Below are positions 25,011 to 34,291 of a DNA stretch of 64,000 nt, one piece after another. Source of the DNA: JAAZZY01 sp964612505 (lineage in GTDB: Bacteria; Chlamydiota; Chlamydiia; Chlamydiales; JAAZZY01); NCBI GenBank assembly GCA_964612505.1, contig CAZTEX010000008.1, positions 21,513-85,512 of the forward strand. Reading direction: 5' to 3'. The notes under the pieces were generated by a model, which worked only from the letters and a program-made list of their open reading frames with translations, did not search any database and was not told where the DNA came from. Made by a program: the position numbers and the translations under genes. The stretch's first letter is position 1. The number at the start of each line of letters is the position of its first letter.

Positions 25011-25041
25011 AATCTCTTGCTCACTTAGAGAGCAAGAGATT
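25011..25041. terminator. Perfect 12-bp inverted repeat downstream of tRNA-Ser
   Basis: AATCTCTTGCTC (25011-25022) and GAGCAAGAGATT (25030-25041) are exact reverse complements around a 7-base loop, 15 bases past the tRNA end. No T tract follows on either strand, so it may be a processing or weak termination hairpin shared by the tRNA and the minus-strand gene ending at 25150. Confidence 0.5.
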
Positions 25042-25149
25042 ACAGTGCCAATAATATACCAGTATTCGATCTGAGAAATAGCTTTATACAAAAGCTTAAA
25101 TCATTCAAAAGCATTGTTCTTAAGTTTAGCTTGCCAAGTGCTCGATGGC

Positions 25150-25992
25150 TTACATAATAGTATGTAAATTACTAATTTGAAGCCCTGTTAAGGCATTCCA
25201 GTAGGTTGTTAAAATGGAACCATCTGGGTTTTGTACATCAATCTTATAGACTGGTAAAAAGATCTCTGTTGATTTTCGAATGGTAAAATCAGCTCCAAAA
25301 GCAATATAGGCAATCCGCTCAATTTGACGAGGTGAATAGCGTCTAGGGCGTTGTTTGACATTCTTAATTGTTTGTGTCACTAAATGGTGATCTAAAACAG
25401 TTTCAGGGCGAATCGCTATTTTAGGTTTTGCAAAATGTAAGCGAAAGCCATTGCCACTTTGGACAACAATCTTTTTCTTACAGCAACTTCCCAGCCAGCG
25501 ATCCAAGACTTCGTTATCGATGCGTATTTTATCGGCGAGCTCTTTTCGAGAGAGCTGACCGCCGCTAAAAGCTAAAGCATTAATCACTTTAAAATCGTTA
25601 TGATCTGCTTTGGAGGTAATGCAGTCTTCAAAGCCGTGTGTTTTTTCCCAGGTGGCAGTAGAGGTAATAAATTCTCCATCTTCCAAATCCCAAAGAATGA
25701 CCCCTTCTGATGTGGTATTATTTTGCTTAGAGTATTTGACTTCCATGAGCATGTAAGGATAAAAATGAAGCTCAGGAGTTAAATATTTATGATATTCATC
25801 CTTTAAAAGACGCTCTTTATGTTCTTCCATAATGCTTTTGGCACTATAGCGAATTTCTAAGGTCGGAAAACTTTTAAAATTGACCAGCTGCGTAATATAC
25901 TCATTCACGCTCACTTTATTGAGCGTGTAATAATAATATCCACCTGCAAGCAAAGATAAGAAAATAAAACTAAATACTAACTTCTTAACCAT
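25150..25992 (-). CDS. Membrane-anchored or secreted protein of unknown function downstream of rho
   Basis: The 280-residue protein starts with a basic then hydrophobic segment (VKKLVFSFIFLSLLAGGYYYY), a signal peptide or membrane anchor. The rest is soluble, with a winged-helix-like middle (NALAFSGGQLSRKELADKIR, EVLDRWLGSCCKKKIVV) and a final part IYWNALTGLQ-like region (TTYWNALTGLQISNL). It lies 40 bases downstream of rho on the same strand. C. trachomatis has an uncharacterised gene (CT490, from memory) in this place. The function is unknown; a winged-helix domain outside the membrane would be unusual. Confidence 0.65.
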   Translation of the reverse strand: MVKKLVFSFIFLSLLAGGYYYYTLNKVSVNEYITQLVNFKSFPTLEIRYSAKSIMEEHKERLLKDEYHKYLTPELHFYPYMLMEVKYSKQNNTTSEGVILWDLEDGEFITSTATWEKTHGFEDCITSKADHNDFKVINALAFSGGQLSRKELADKIRIDNEVLDRWLGSCCKKKIVVQSGNGFRLHFAKPKIAIRPETVLDHHLVTQTIKNVKQRPRRYSPRQIERIAYIAFGADFTIRKSTEIFLPVYKIDVQNPDGSILTTYWNALTGLQISNLHTIM

Positions 25993-26032
25993 GGATCCAT
26001 GTAATTAACTGTTATATTTCTTAATATATCAG

Positions 26033-27571
26033 TTAGTCTTTCATGGAAAGTAAAAACTCAGCATTACTATTAGTTTTCTTTAAACGGTTAATTAAAAGGT
26101 TCATCGCGTCTACAGGAGTTAAGTCTGCAGTACTGCGTCTTAGCACGTAAATTTTTTCTAATTCATGAGGGTGATACAAGAGTTCTTCTTTTCGAGTTCC
26201 ACTCTTAACAATATCAATGGCTGGATAGATACGACGATCTGACAGACGTCGATCTAAGACCAGTTCCATATTACCTGTTCCTTTAAATTCTTCAAAAATC
26301 ACCTCATCCATGCGTGATCCTGTATCAATTAAAGCTGTTGCAATAATTGTTAGTGAACCGCCGTGCTCAATATTTCTGGCAGCACCGAAAAAACGTTTAG
26401 GTTTATGTAAAGCGTTGGCGTCAACGCCGCCTGTTAAAATTTTTCCAGAGTGGGGTTCTACGGTATTGTATGCTCTTGCAAGCCTTGTAATAGAATCTAA
26501 TAAAATAACGACATCATGGCCATACTCAACAAGTCTACGCGCCTTTTCTAAGACCATTTCGGCCACTTGCACGTGACGCTCAGGTGGTTCGTCAAAAGTA
26601 GATGCAACCACTTCACCAGAATGGACATGGCGCGCCATATCGGTGACCTCTTCAGGGCGCTCTCCGACAAGGAGAACCAGAATTTTGACAGAAGGGTTGT
26701 TGTGAGCAATCGAATTAATGATTTTTTCCATGATCACTGTCTTACCAGTGCGTGGAGGAGCTACAATTAGAGCACGCTGACCTTTTCCAATGGGGGCAGC
26801 TAAATCTAAAACTCGTGTGGTAATGTTGTCTTTGGTGGTTTCCATCACAAGACGTTCATCAGGATAAAGAGGAGTTAAGTTTTCAAAACGGACTCTCTCT
26901 TTAGCTTTGTCAGGGGGGGTGTCATTAATCATTTCGACTTTTAGAAGAGCAAAGTATTTTTCTTTGTCTTTAGGAGAGCGAATAGATCCTGTAACGCTAT
27001 CTCCCTTTTTAAGCTCAAAACGTCGAATTTGTGCAGGAGAGACATAAATATCTTCAGCAGAAGGTAAATAGTTATAAGCTGGAGAGCGCAAAAAGCCAAA
27101 TCCATCCGGTAATACTTCTAATACACCCTCTCCATAGAGGATTTCATTTGGTTGCTCTGATTTGTATTTGACGATTTCAAAGACAACCTGAGACTTAGTC
27201 ATGGAACCTAAATTTTTAATATCTAGCTTTTTTGCATAGCGATTGAGCTCATCAATGTTCATGCGCTGGAGTTCAGAAACTTTGGTAATAATAAGAGGTG
27301 CTGCTGGAACTACGGGTGCTATGGTAGGAGTTGTTACAGGAGGAGGAGCAGGTGGCATGTCAGCGCTGCTAACGCTGTGGATCATTTGCTCACTGAGATT
27401 AGTAACAGCTGGAGGCCTAGGTTGCTTGACATGAGGTCTTTTGGGTCTGGGAGGGTGCGATTTATGAGGAGAATGCGCTTCAGATTCAGTGGTTGCATGA
27501 GAAAGATTCTCATCATGGTCTGAATTTTCTAGTTCTGGGTGATCTTTGGGTGAGTTGCCATCATGGTTCAT
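26033..27571 (-). CDS. rho: Transcription termination factor Rho
   Basis: A 512-residue Rho, longer than the roughly 420 of E. coli because of an N-terminal extension of about 90 residues rich in Pro, His and charged residues (SPHKSHPPRPKRPHVKQPRP). The Rho N-domain starts near MNIDELNRYAKKLDI and is followed by the RNA-binding cold-shock fold with GFGFLRSPAYNYLPS. The ATPase part has Walker A APPRTGKT and the conserved LDSITRLARAYN and TGGVDANAL. It unwinds nascent RNA to end transcription. Disordered N-terminal extensions occur in several phyla and may alter RNA binding. Confidence 0.96.
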   Translation of the reverse strand: MNHDGNSPKDHPELENSDHDENLSHATTESEAHSPHKSHPPRPKRPHVKQPRPPAVTNLSEQMIHSVSSADMPPAPPPVTTPTIAPVVPAAPLIITKVSELQRMNIDELNRYAKKLDIKNLGSMTKSQVVFEIVKYKSEQPNEILYGEGVLEVLPDGFGFLRSPAYNYLPSAEDIYVSPAQIRRFELKKGDSVTGSIRSPKDKEKYFALLKVEMINDTPPDKAKERVRFENLTPLYPDERLVMETTKDNITTRVLDLAAPIGKGQRALIVAPPRTGKTVIMEKIINSIAHNNPSVKILVLLVGERPEEVTDMARHVHSGEVVASTFDEPPERHVQVAEMVLEKARRLVEYGHDVVILLDSITRLARAYNTVEPHSGKILTGGVDANALHKPKRFFGAARNIEHGGSLTIIATALIDTGSRMDEVIFEEFKGTGNMELVLDRRLSDRRIYPAIDIVKSGTRKEELLYHPHELEKIYVLRRSTADLTPVDAMNLLINRLKKTNSNAEFLLSMKD

Positions 27572-27613
27572 AACAAATTTGTCTCGTGTAAAAATTGGGT
27601 TAATAAATAGATG

Positions 27614-28213
27614 TTATTGAATTAATTGTGAATACATCTGGTTGAATGCTTGTTTAAGGTCTTCAAAAGTTCCATCATTGACCAAAACAAAATCGGCTCG
27701 TTTTGCTTTTTCGGTCTGAGGAAGTTGGCGCTTGACTCGCATCTCAAAGCTCTTTTGACCAAAAGGATGTTTGTGAGCATAGCGCGTTTTACATTGATTT
27801 TCAGGTGCAATAACAGCTACCGTAGCATCGTAAAATTTTTCAGCCTCGGTTTCAAATAAAAGGGGGATTTCAACCACGAATAAGGTCCACTTCTTTTCTT
27901 TAGAAATTTCTTTAAATTTTTCTTCTACTTCTTCTCTCACTAAGGGGTGGAGCATGTTTTCTAGGCGATTTAGCTTTTCAAAATCGTGAAAAACTATTTC
28001 AGCTACTTTCTTTCGATTAATTTTCCCGTCGGCTTGTATTTGGGGACCTAAGAGTTGGATAATTTGCGATTGTACTGATGGGTGATCTAACAACTGATGG
28101 ACAATAACGTCAGCATCCAGAACGTATGCCCCTTGGTCTTTAAACAAGCTTCCTACAGTACTTTTTCCTGAAGAAATGCCGCCTGTTAAAGCAACTTTCT
28201 TTAAAGCTAACAT
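27614..28213 (-). CDS. coaE: Dephospho-CoA kinase
   Basis: A 199-residue P-loop kinase catalysing the last step of coenzyme A synthesis. The start LKKVALTGGISSGKSTV contains the Walker A loop GGISSGKS. DADVIVHQLL supplies the catalytic Asp, and the lid contains KRQLPQTEKAKRADFVLVN. I use ATG 28213; a TTG three codons upstream is possible. The gene starts seven bases before the polA stop, the same polA-coaE-rho order I recall in C. trachomatis (CT493-491). Confidence 0.92.
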   Translation of the reverse strand: MLALKKVALTGGISSGKSTVGSLFKDQGAYVLDADVIVHQLLDHPSVQSQIIQLLGPQIQADGKINRKKVAEIVFHDFEKLNRLENMLHPLVREEVEEKFKEISKEKKWTLFVVEIPLLFETEAEKFYDATVAVIAPENQCKTRYAHKHPFGQKSFEMRVKRQLPQTEKAKRADFVLVNDGTFEDLKQAFNQMYSQLIQ

Positions 28214-30870
28214 TCTTTCCAATTTTTGCCAATCTTTATATCAACAATTAAGGGAACTTTTAATGGAATCACGTTTTCCATTATCTTCTTTACCTGACAA
28301 GAAACTTCTTGAATCTCACTATCTTCGGTCTCAAAAAGAAGCTCATCGTGGATTTGTAAAATCATAAAGCTTTTTTTATTTTCATAATCTAAAAAAACTT
28401 TAATCTTTGCCATAGCAATTTTAATAATATCGGCATTAGTCCCTTGAAAAGGGGAATTAATGGCGAGTCGCTCAGCGGCTTGCTTTAAAAGTTTATTTTG
28501 ACTATTGATTTCTTGCAGAGGCCTTTTTCTTCCAAACAAAGTCTCAGTATACTGCTTCTCTCTAGCAATTTGTTTACAACTCTCAATATAATCTAAAACT
28601 TTAGGGTATTCTTTAAAATAAGCATCAATAAATTCTTTTGCTTGAGAGAGGCTAATTTTAAGTTGTTTAGAAAGTCCAAAAGCCTGCTGCCCATAAAGAA
28701 TACCAAAATTGACAGCTTTAGCTAATTGACGCTGCTCAGACGTTACCTCTTGTAAAGGGAGCTTAAACATTTTAGCTGCCGTAGATCTATGGATATCTCC
28801 TTGGGATAAGAAAGTTTCAATCAGCTGGGGATCTTGGCTATAATGGGCTAAAAGACGCAGCTCAATTTGAGAATAGTCTGCAGATAAAAAAGACCAACCT
28901 TCTTTTTGAGGTTTAAAAGCTTTGCGTATTTCTCTACCTTGCTTCGTTTTAACAGGGATGTTTTGTAAGTTCGGGTTTTGGCAAGAGAGTCTTCCTGTTG
29001 CAGTGATGGTTTGGTTAAAACTACAATGAATACGATGAGTTTTTTCAAGAACCTCGTTAGTTAAAGAGTCAGCGTAAGTTGAGCGCAATTTTTCGAGCAT
29101 TCGATATTCAGTAATTTTTTCTACAATGGGATGCAAGTGAACAATCTCTTCTAAAGCTTCAGCACTTGTAGAATAACCTGTTTTATTTTTTTTAGTAGCT
29201 GAGATCTTTAATTTTTCAAAGAGTACTTCACCGAGTTGTTTAGGAGATTTTAGATTAAAGGGACCATCAGCTAAAAAGTAAACTTCTTCTTCAATTTGAT
29301 TTAATTGCTGGCTTAGCAATTGTTTTAATTGGTGCAGCTCTTCAACATCGACATAAATTCCATGGCGTTCCATGCTAAGTAAAACAGGAACTAACGGGAT
29401 CTCAATTTTTTGATAAACATCCAGCAGGTTTTCAGCGATTACTTTTGGTTTCAGAAACTTTTGGAGTTTCATAGTCATTAAAACATCTTCACCGCAATAT
29501 CTAGCAACTTCAGCGATTTCGACATCATTCATGCTCAGTTGATTTTTGCCAGTGCCAATTAAACTTTTGATAGAGATTTTTTGGTACTTGAAATGTTCAA
29601 GCGAAAGATCATCCAAAGAGTGTTGGCGAATGTGGGGCGTTAAAAGATATGAAAGTAAAATAGTATCATCACAAATATTTTTTACATGGATCCCTAAATT
29701 CAATAAAATATGAAGATCATATTTGACATGATGACCAAAGAAGCCAATATGTGAGTTTTCAAAGAGTGGCTTTAGTTTTTTAATGAGGAGTTCTTTAGAA
29801 AGAGAGTCATTAAACGGAATATACCAAATCTTGTCTTCTTGATAGCCAATCCCTAAACCAACGATCTCTGCTGTCATTGGATTAAGTCCTGTTGTTTCTG
29901 TATCAAAACAAATCTCTTTTTGCTTTGACAGCTCCTCAATCAAATTGTCTAGTGCGATAGCATCTGAAATAATAGGGATTTGAAGAGAGGGAACTTGGTT
30001 TTGCACGGGTTTAACTTCTAATTGAAATTCGCTGATAAGCGACTTGAAATGCATATCTTCAAAGAAGACGGTCATTTTATCTTTAGAAGGATCTCTCAGT
30101 TTATAAAAATCGATCTTTTGAGGAAATTCAACATCAATATCTAATGCGACAAGTTGACGACTGATATGGAGTTGCTCTAAATGTTCTACAAAGATCTCTT
30201 TTTTCTTTTCATTGAGATATTTTTCAGGGTGGGCAATGAGTTCTTCGAGTGTTTTGGCTTGCTCAAGTAAAGTTTGGGCCGTTTTGGGACCAAAACCTTT
30301 AACGCCAGGGACGTTATCTGAGCTATCACCAACTAAAGCTAGATAGTCTCCAATTTGAGAAGGCCAAACTCCAAAATGCTCTTTCACCTCATTGGATCTA
30401 TAGATCAGATTGTCTTTATTTGTATTTACGATGCAAATCTTATCTCCAACGAGCTGGAAGAGATCTTTATCGCTGCTGCAAATATAAGCCTCATGCTGGT
30501 TTTGCGCGGCCCAAAGAGCGATCGCCGCCATCACATCATCGGCTTCAACCCCTGGGATACGAAGCCGGGGAATATTAGCAATTTCACAAAATTCGTAAGC
30601 CCACTCTAATTGATGAGGCAAATCTTCAGGAGGGTGTAAACGGTTGGATTTATATTCCGGATAAATGGCGGTGCGTTTTTTAGTATTATTGGGTCCATCA
30701 AAAACAACAACCAAGTGAGTAGGATTAAAATCTTTGATTACTTTTAAGAGAGCTCGAATAAACCCATAAAGGGCATTCGTAGATTCTCCTGTAGGCTTGC
30801 TAAGATTGCGAATAGCGTAATACGATCTAAATAAATATCCTAGAGCATCTAGGATAAAGATTTTTTCCAT
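28207..30870 (-). CDS. polA: DNA polymerase I
   Basis: The 887-residue protein keeps three domains. The 5'-3' exonuclease lies at the start (FILDALGYLFRSYYAI). The 3'-5' proofreading domain is near 310-480. The polymerase domain has DYSQIELRLLAHYS and the end IQIHDELLFET. The proofreading residues look intact: DTE in CFDTETTGL, Asp in HHVKYDLHIL, and YCGED with Tyr and Asp. Many bacterial Pol I enzymes have lost these. It fills gaps in repair and removes RNA primers. It overlaps coaE by seven bases and follows the protease gene after six. Confidence 0.96.
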   Translation of the reverse strand: MEKIFILDALGYLFRSYYAIRNLSKPTGESTNALYGFIRALLKVIKDFNPTHLVVVFDGPNNTKKRTAIYPEYKSNRLHPPEDLPHQLEWAYEFCEIANIPRLRIPGVEADDVMAAIALWAAQNQHEAYICSSDKDLFQLVGDKICIVNTNKDNLIYRSNEVKEHFGVWPSQIGDYLALVGDSSDNVPGVKGFGPKTAQTLLEQAKTLEELIAHPEKYLNEKKKEIFVEHLEQLHISRQLVALDIDVEFPQKIDFYKLRDPSKDKMTVFFEDMHFKSLISEFQLEVKPVQNQVPSLQIPIISDAIALDNLIEELSKQKEICFDTETTGLNPMTAEIVGLGIGYQEDKIWYIPFNDSLSKELLIKKLKPLFENSHIGFFGHHVKYDLHILLNLGIHVKNICDDTILLSYLLTPHIRQHSLDDLSLEHFKYQKISIKSLIGTGKNQLSMNDVEIAEVARYCGEDVLMTMKLQKFLKPKVIAENLLDVYQKIEIPLVPVLLSMERHGIYVDVEELHQLKQLLSQQLNQIEEEVYFLADGPFNLKSPKQLGEVLFEKLKISATKKNKTGYSTSAEALEEIVHLHPIVEKITEYRMLEKLRSTYADSLTNEVLEKTHRIHCSFNQTITATGRLSCQNPNLQNIPVKTKQGREIRKAFKPQKEGWSFLSADYSQIELRLLAHYSQDPQLIETFLSQGDIHRSTAAKMFKLPLQEVTSEQRQLAKAVNFGILYGQQAFGLSKQLKISLSQAKEFIDAYFKEYPKVLDYIESCKQIAREKQYTETLFGRKRPLQEINSQNKLLKQAAERLAINSPFQGTNADIIKIAMAKIKVFLDYENKKSFMILQIHDELLFETEDSEIQEVSCQVKKIMENVIPLKVPLIVDIKIGKNWKEC

Positions 30871-30876
30871 AAAGAC

Positions 30877-31920
30877 TTAATTCTCAGATGAAAGGTAAAG
30901 GTGCATCAGTTGGCTAGTATTTGGACTCATGAAAAATAAAGGATTTTTAAGAAAGCGATCGAGCTTGTTTTTTTCTCCAAGCATTTTATTGCTGATATTG
31001 AAAAGATCTCTTAAATGCATTTTTGGCAGAAGTTCTACCACTTGATAGTTTTCCACTTCAGCTGCTTTGGCAAGAAGTTCAACGGCTTGAGGATACTGAT
31101 ATCCCGCTCCATCAATGTATCCATATTCTTCAGCTTGGGTTGAGTAAAAAGCTTTTGCTCCATAAGTATTTTTCAATAAATCGACTGTCAGTTTAGGTCT
31201 TGCTTGTGAAACTGTAGAAACAAATTGCTCATAACTAAAGTTGACGATTCTTTGATATTCTTCACTGCTTGTTGGAGTCCAAGGTTGGTAAGGATTCATA
31301 GCCCCCTTACTTGTCCCTGCAGTGAGAGTTTGGTTTTGTACCCCTACTTTTTCCATTCCTTGAGAGAAGTTAAAAAACATCCAAATGACCCCTACAGATC
31401 CAATAATACTACTTTCACTTGCATAGACTTTATCTGCGGCGCAAGCAGCATACATCCCACCTGAAGCACACATACCATCTACATAGGCATAAACAGGAAT
31501 TTGATACTGCTGAGCATAACTTTTAATGGCATAATAGATCGACTCAGAATCGGTTGCTGCTCCACCTGGAGTGTTAATGTTGAGTAAAATCCCTTTGATA
31601 GGATTTGCTTTAAATGGTCCTTGGCGAGATTCTATTAAGACCGAACGGATGTCATCAATCGTTAAACCTTGCGTGCCAATTTGCCCAACGATGTTAATCC
31701 TAAGAAGCAATGGGCGATGAGCACCAAAAGTATATTTTCTTCCATTTGTATCAGGAATCACGACATCATACATGGAAGAGTCCATGGCTTTAGCGGATTT
31801 ATTGGATCCAAATGCAAGCATCACTAAGAAAACCGCAATCACTATTCCAATTACTGCAAAAAACGAGATGCAAAAAGATCGAATCGCTGAGCTAAAAAGT
31901 GATTCCTTAACGAGTTTCAT
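30877..31920 (-). CDS. Signal peptide peptidase, S49 family (SohB/SppA-like)
   Basis: From ATG 31920 (MKLVKESLFSSAIR) the protein has 347 residues; a start seven codons upstream is less likely. One N-terminal membrane helix (FCISFFAVIGIVIAVFLVML) is followed by the S49 domain. There GILLNINTPGGAATDSESI precedes the nucleophile serine in CASGGMYAACAADKVYA and the SIIGSVGVI segment. This half-length form needs tetramer assembly with the Ser/Lys dyad in one or two subunits. It cleaves remnant signal peptides in the inner membrane. polA follows directly. CT494 in C. trachomatis has the same position as I recall. Confidence 0.9.
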   Translation of the reverse strand: MKLVKESLFSSAIRSFCISFFAVIGIVIAVFLVMLAFGSNKSAKAMDSSMYDVVIPDTNGRKYTFGAHRPLLLRINIVGQIGTQGLTIDDIRSVLIESRQGPFKANPIKGILLNINTPGGAATDSESIYYAIKSYAQQYQIPVYAYVDGMCASGGMYAACAADKVYASESSIIGSVGVIWMFFNFSQGMEKVGVQNQTLTAGTSKGAMNPYQPWTPTSSEEYQRIVNFSYEQFVSTVSQARPKLTVDLLKNTYGAKAFYSTQAEEYGYIDGAGYQYPQAVELLAKAAEVENYQVVELLPKMHLRDLFNISNKMLGEKNKLDRFLKNPLFFMSPNTSQLMHLYLSSEN

Positions 31921-32006
31921 ATGACAATCCCAAGTATACAAATAAACTTTGTTAGTGTATCCTAATTATAATAATTTTAATCAATGAAAATAAATTTTTT
32001 ACTTTT

Positions 32007-33077
32007 ATGGACTACTTGAGAAATTTGTTGAATCAGAGCCTTGGGATCCTTATTGAGGCAGGCTTTATTATCCTCCTTGTGATTGCTCTGACAATCGTGG
32101 CCAAATACATGGTTCAAAAGATTTATAAACGATCTCAAAAATCTCGTAGTAAGATTTTCAAAGATGATTTCCGTTATCAAATAATGAAACCTATCAAGCT
32201 GATGATTTGGTTGATAGGGGCTTCTTATTTAATCTACATTTTTATCGTTCGATTGCAGCTAGAAAATGATTTCGAAACCAGCTTCCAGCAGTTTAGAAAT
32301 TTAATACTTATTTTAGGCTTTACGTGGCTCTGTTTTGAGATCAAAAGTCAGCTGATGCACACTTGGCCTCAGCGGGCTAGATACTTCGATAGAGCACCAG
32401 ATATGACAAAGATCTTGCTTATAAATAAGCTTATTTCTGTTTCAATAATTATAATAGCGGGATTAATTGTTTTAGATACGTTAGGTGTGCATATTGGAGC
32501 TCTGCTTGCTTTAGGTGGAGTGGGTGGGGTTACTCTAGGCTTTGCAGCAAGAGATGTTTTTGCCAATTTCTTTAGCGGCTTAATGCTTCATATTACCAAA
32601 CCTTTTTCTGTAGGAGATTGGGTTCATTCTTTGGATGAAAAAATGGAAGGTAGAGTTGAGCAGATCGGTTTTTATCTCACTAGAATAAGAGGGATTAACA
32701 AAAGGCCTTTTTATGTCCCTAATTCATTATTTTCATCGCAAATCACCGTTAACGCTACCAGAATGACAAATAGGAAAATCAAGCAGACAATTGGCCTGCG
32801 TTACGAAGACTTTCATTGTATTGAGGCTATTATTGATGATATCCGCCGAATGCTAAAAGACAACCCAAACATTGCCAAGGACCAAGATCTGCTTGTAGAT
32901 TTTGTCGAATATGACCAATCCTCTCTCAATATTTCTGTTGTCACTTTTACAAAAACGACGGCTTTAGAAGAATGGCTGCAGGTGCAGCAGGATGTATTGA
33001 TTGCAATTGGTAAAATAATTGAGCGGCATGGGGCCGAAATTGCTTACCCAACTTCCACTTTACATATAAACAATTAA
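32007..33077 (+). CDS. Small-conductance mechanosensitive channel, MscS family
   Basis: Four or so membrane helices occupy the N-terminal 190 residues of this 356-residue protein. The pore-lining helix and its continuation, GALLALGGVGGVTLGFAARD, then VFANFFSGLMLHITKPFSVGDWV, are unmistakable for MscS. A soluble vestibule follows with YVPNSLFSSQITVNATRM. It opens on membrane tension to release osmolytes, useful when the cell leaves its host. It is divergent from the sohB gene, about 90 bases apart, and leads a plus-strand group with the DedA and pgsA genes. Confidence 0.93.
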   Translation: MDYLRNLLNQSLGILIEAGFIILLVIALTIVAKYMVQKIYKRSQKSRSKIFKDDFRYQIMKPIKLMIWLIGASYLIYIFIVRLQLENDFETSFQQFRNLILILGFTWLCFEIKSQLMHTWPQRARYFDRAPDMTKILLINKLISVSIIIIAGLIVLDTLGVHIGALLALGGVGGVTLGFAARDVFANFFSGLMLHITKPFSVGDWVHSLDEKMEGRVEQIGFYLTRIRGINKRPFYVPNSLFSSQITVNATRMTNRKIKQTIGLRYEDFHCIEAIIDDIRRMLKDNPNIAKDQDLLVDFVEYDQSSLNISVVTFTKTTALEEWLQVQQDVLIAIGKIIERHGAEIAYPTSTLHINN

Positions 33078-33154
33078 ACAATAAATAATCTAAATGAACA
33101 AATATAGCTCTAAAGGCTATAATTGCTGGAATTCTATTAATTTTAAATACTTAA

Positions 33155-33784
33155 ATGATGAACTCACTGATAGACTTGTTAACCCAGAATGCCGAATATG
33201 CCCATTGGGTTTTCTTTTTTTTACTTATGTTAGCGGGTCTCAACTTTCCAATCAGCGAAGATTTGGTTGTTTTATCAGGGGCAGTTATTGCAGCAACAGT
33301 TTCGCCTCAAAATACTTATAAAATTTTTATTTTCATTTTTCTTGGCTGTTACTTGTCTGACTGGGTGGCTTATTGGATCGGTAGAGCGCTCACTCCTTGG
33401 ATGAAGAAAAGGAAATGGCTCTCTAAAATGATCGATAATCGGCGCATAGACAAAGTCTCTAAGTTCTATGAAAAGTATGGGGTGTTAACCCTTCTTTTTG
33501 GTCGTTTTATACCTTTTGGGGTGAGAAATTTCTTGTTTATGACAGCAGGCATTGGAAAAATGAATTTTTTAAAATTTATTTTTATCGATGGTATTGCTTG
33601 TTTACTATCTAATACTATTTGGTTTACGTTAGCGTACTCCCTAGCTGAAAACTATGATGTTGTGCTAGCGTACATGAAAAATACCAATATAGTTATTTTT
33701 GCAATTTTTATAGTTTTTGTTATAGGATTCATTAGTTTTAAATTATATAAGCGAGTTAAAAGCTCGAAGAAAATTATCCCTTAA
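33155..33784 (+). CDS. DedA-family membrane protein
   Basis: The 209-residue integral membrane protein has about five hydrophobic segments. The DedA signature region reads AGLNFPISEDLVVLSGAVIA, then GCYLSDWVAYWIGR, and the basic block YGVLTLLFGRFIPFGVRNFLFMTAG. These proteins are thought to flip or carry phospholipids such as undecaprenyl phosphate or phosphatidylethanolamine. The stop overlaps the pgsA start by one base, so a lipid link is suggested. Two adjacent ATG codons at the start make the exact beginning ambiguous by one residue. Confidence 0.88.
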   Translation: MMNSLIDLLTQNAEYAHWVFFFLLMLAGLNFPISEDLVVLSGAVIAATVSPQNTYKIFIFIFLGCYLSDWVAYWIGRALTPWMKKRKWLSKMIDNRRIDKVSKFYEKYGVLTLLFGRFIPFGVRNFLFMTAGIGKMNFLKFIFIDGIACLLSNTIWFTLAYSLAENYDVVLAYMKNTNIVIFAIFIVFVIGFISFKLYKRVKSSKKIIP

Positions 33785-34290
33785 TGATCAATTTATCGAA
33801 TGCGCTAACTCTTCTTAGACTTCCTGCTGCTTTTATCTTTATTATTGATAGCGTTGCCGTCCGGTTATTAGCGATTGCTTTGGCCATTTTGAGCGATGTC
33901 CTTGATGGCTACTTTGCCAGAAAACATAAAACAGTTAGCCAACTAGGGGCTATTTTAGACCCTATTATGGATAAGTTCTTTGTGTTTTTTTCACTTGGAA
34001 TTTTAGTTGCAACCAACCATATGCCCTTGTGGGGCATGGCCTGCATGTTGGCTCGAGATGTCTGCTTAATAGCGTTTGGCCTCTATCTCACGGCGACAAG
34101 AAGCTGGGATAAACTGGAGTTTAAATCCATTGTTTGGGGAAAGGTTACAACCTCCGCCCAATTTATGGTGCTGATTTTAGTTGTTTCTGGGATCTTTTTA
34201 CCTTGGTATGTTTATGTACTCTTCATCCCATTAGGGGGGATGACAGTTATTTCTTTATATCGGGGATTTAAGAAAACCTCAAAACCCTAA
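33784..34290 (+). CDS. pgsA: CDP-alcohol phosphatidyltransferase (PgsA-like)
   Basis: A 168-residue membrane enzyme containing the whole family motif DG(x2)AR(x8)G(x3)D(x3)D as DGYFARKHKTVSQLGAILD followed by PIMD. Its size and helices fit CDP-diacylglycerol-glycerol-3-phosphate 3-phosphatidyltransferase, the first committed step to phosphatidylglycerol. Related enzymes such as cardiolipin or phosphatidylserine synthases share the motif, so the substrate is inferred. It begins at the dedA stop, and the end lies two bases from the convergent argS end. Confidence 0.87.
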   Translation: MINLSNALTLLRLPAAFIFIIDSVAVRLLAIALAILSDVLDGYFARKHKTVSQLGAILDPIMDKFFVFFSLGILVATNHMPLWGMACMLARDVCLIAFGLYLTATRSWDKLEFKSIVWGKVTTSAQFMVLILVVSGIFLPWYVYVLFIPLGGMTVISLYRGFKKTSKP

Positions 34291-34291
34291 A

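Noticed and set aside
24812..25024. 70-residue minus-strand ORF (MSKRLSGHMTEREGFEPSVP...)
   Set aside because: It is the antisense of tRNA-Ser; this translated pattern is a well-known false protein.
33094..33321. 75-residue plus-strand ORF before the dedA gene
   Set aside because: It overlaps the well-supported DedA protein in another frame and has unusual composition.
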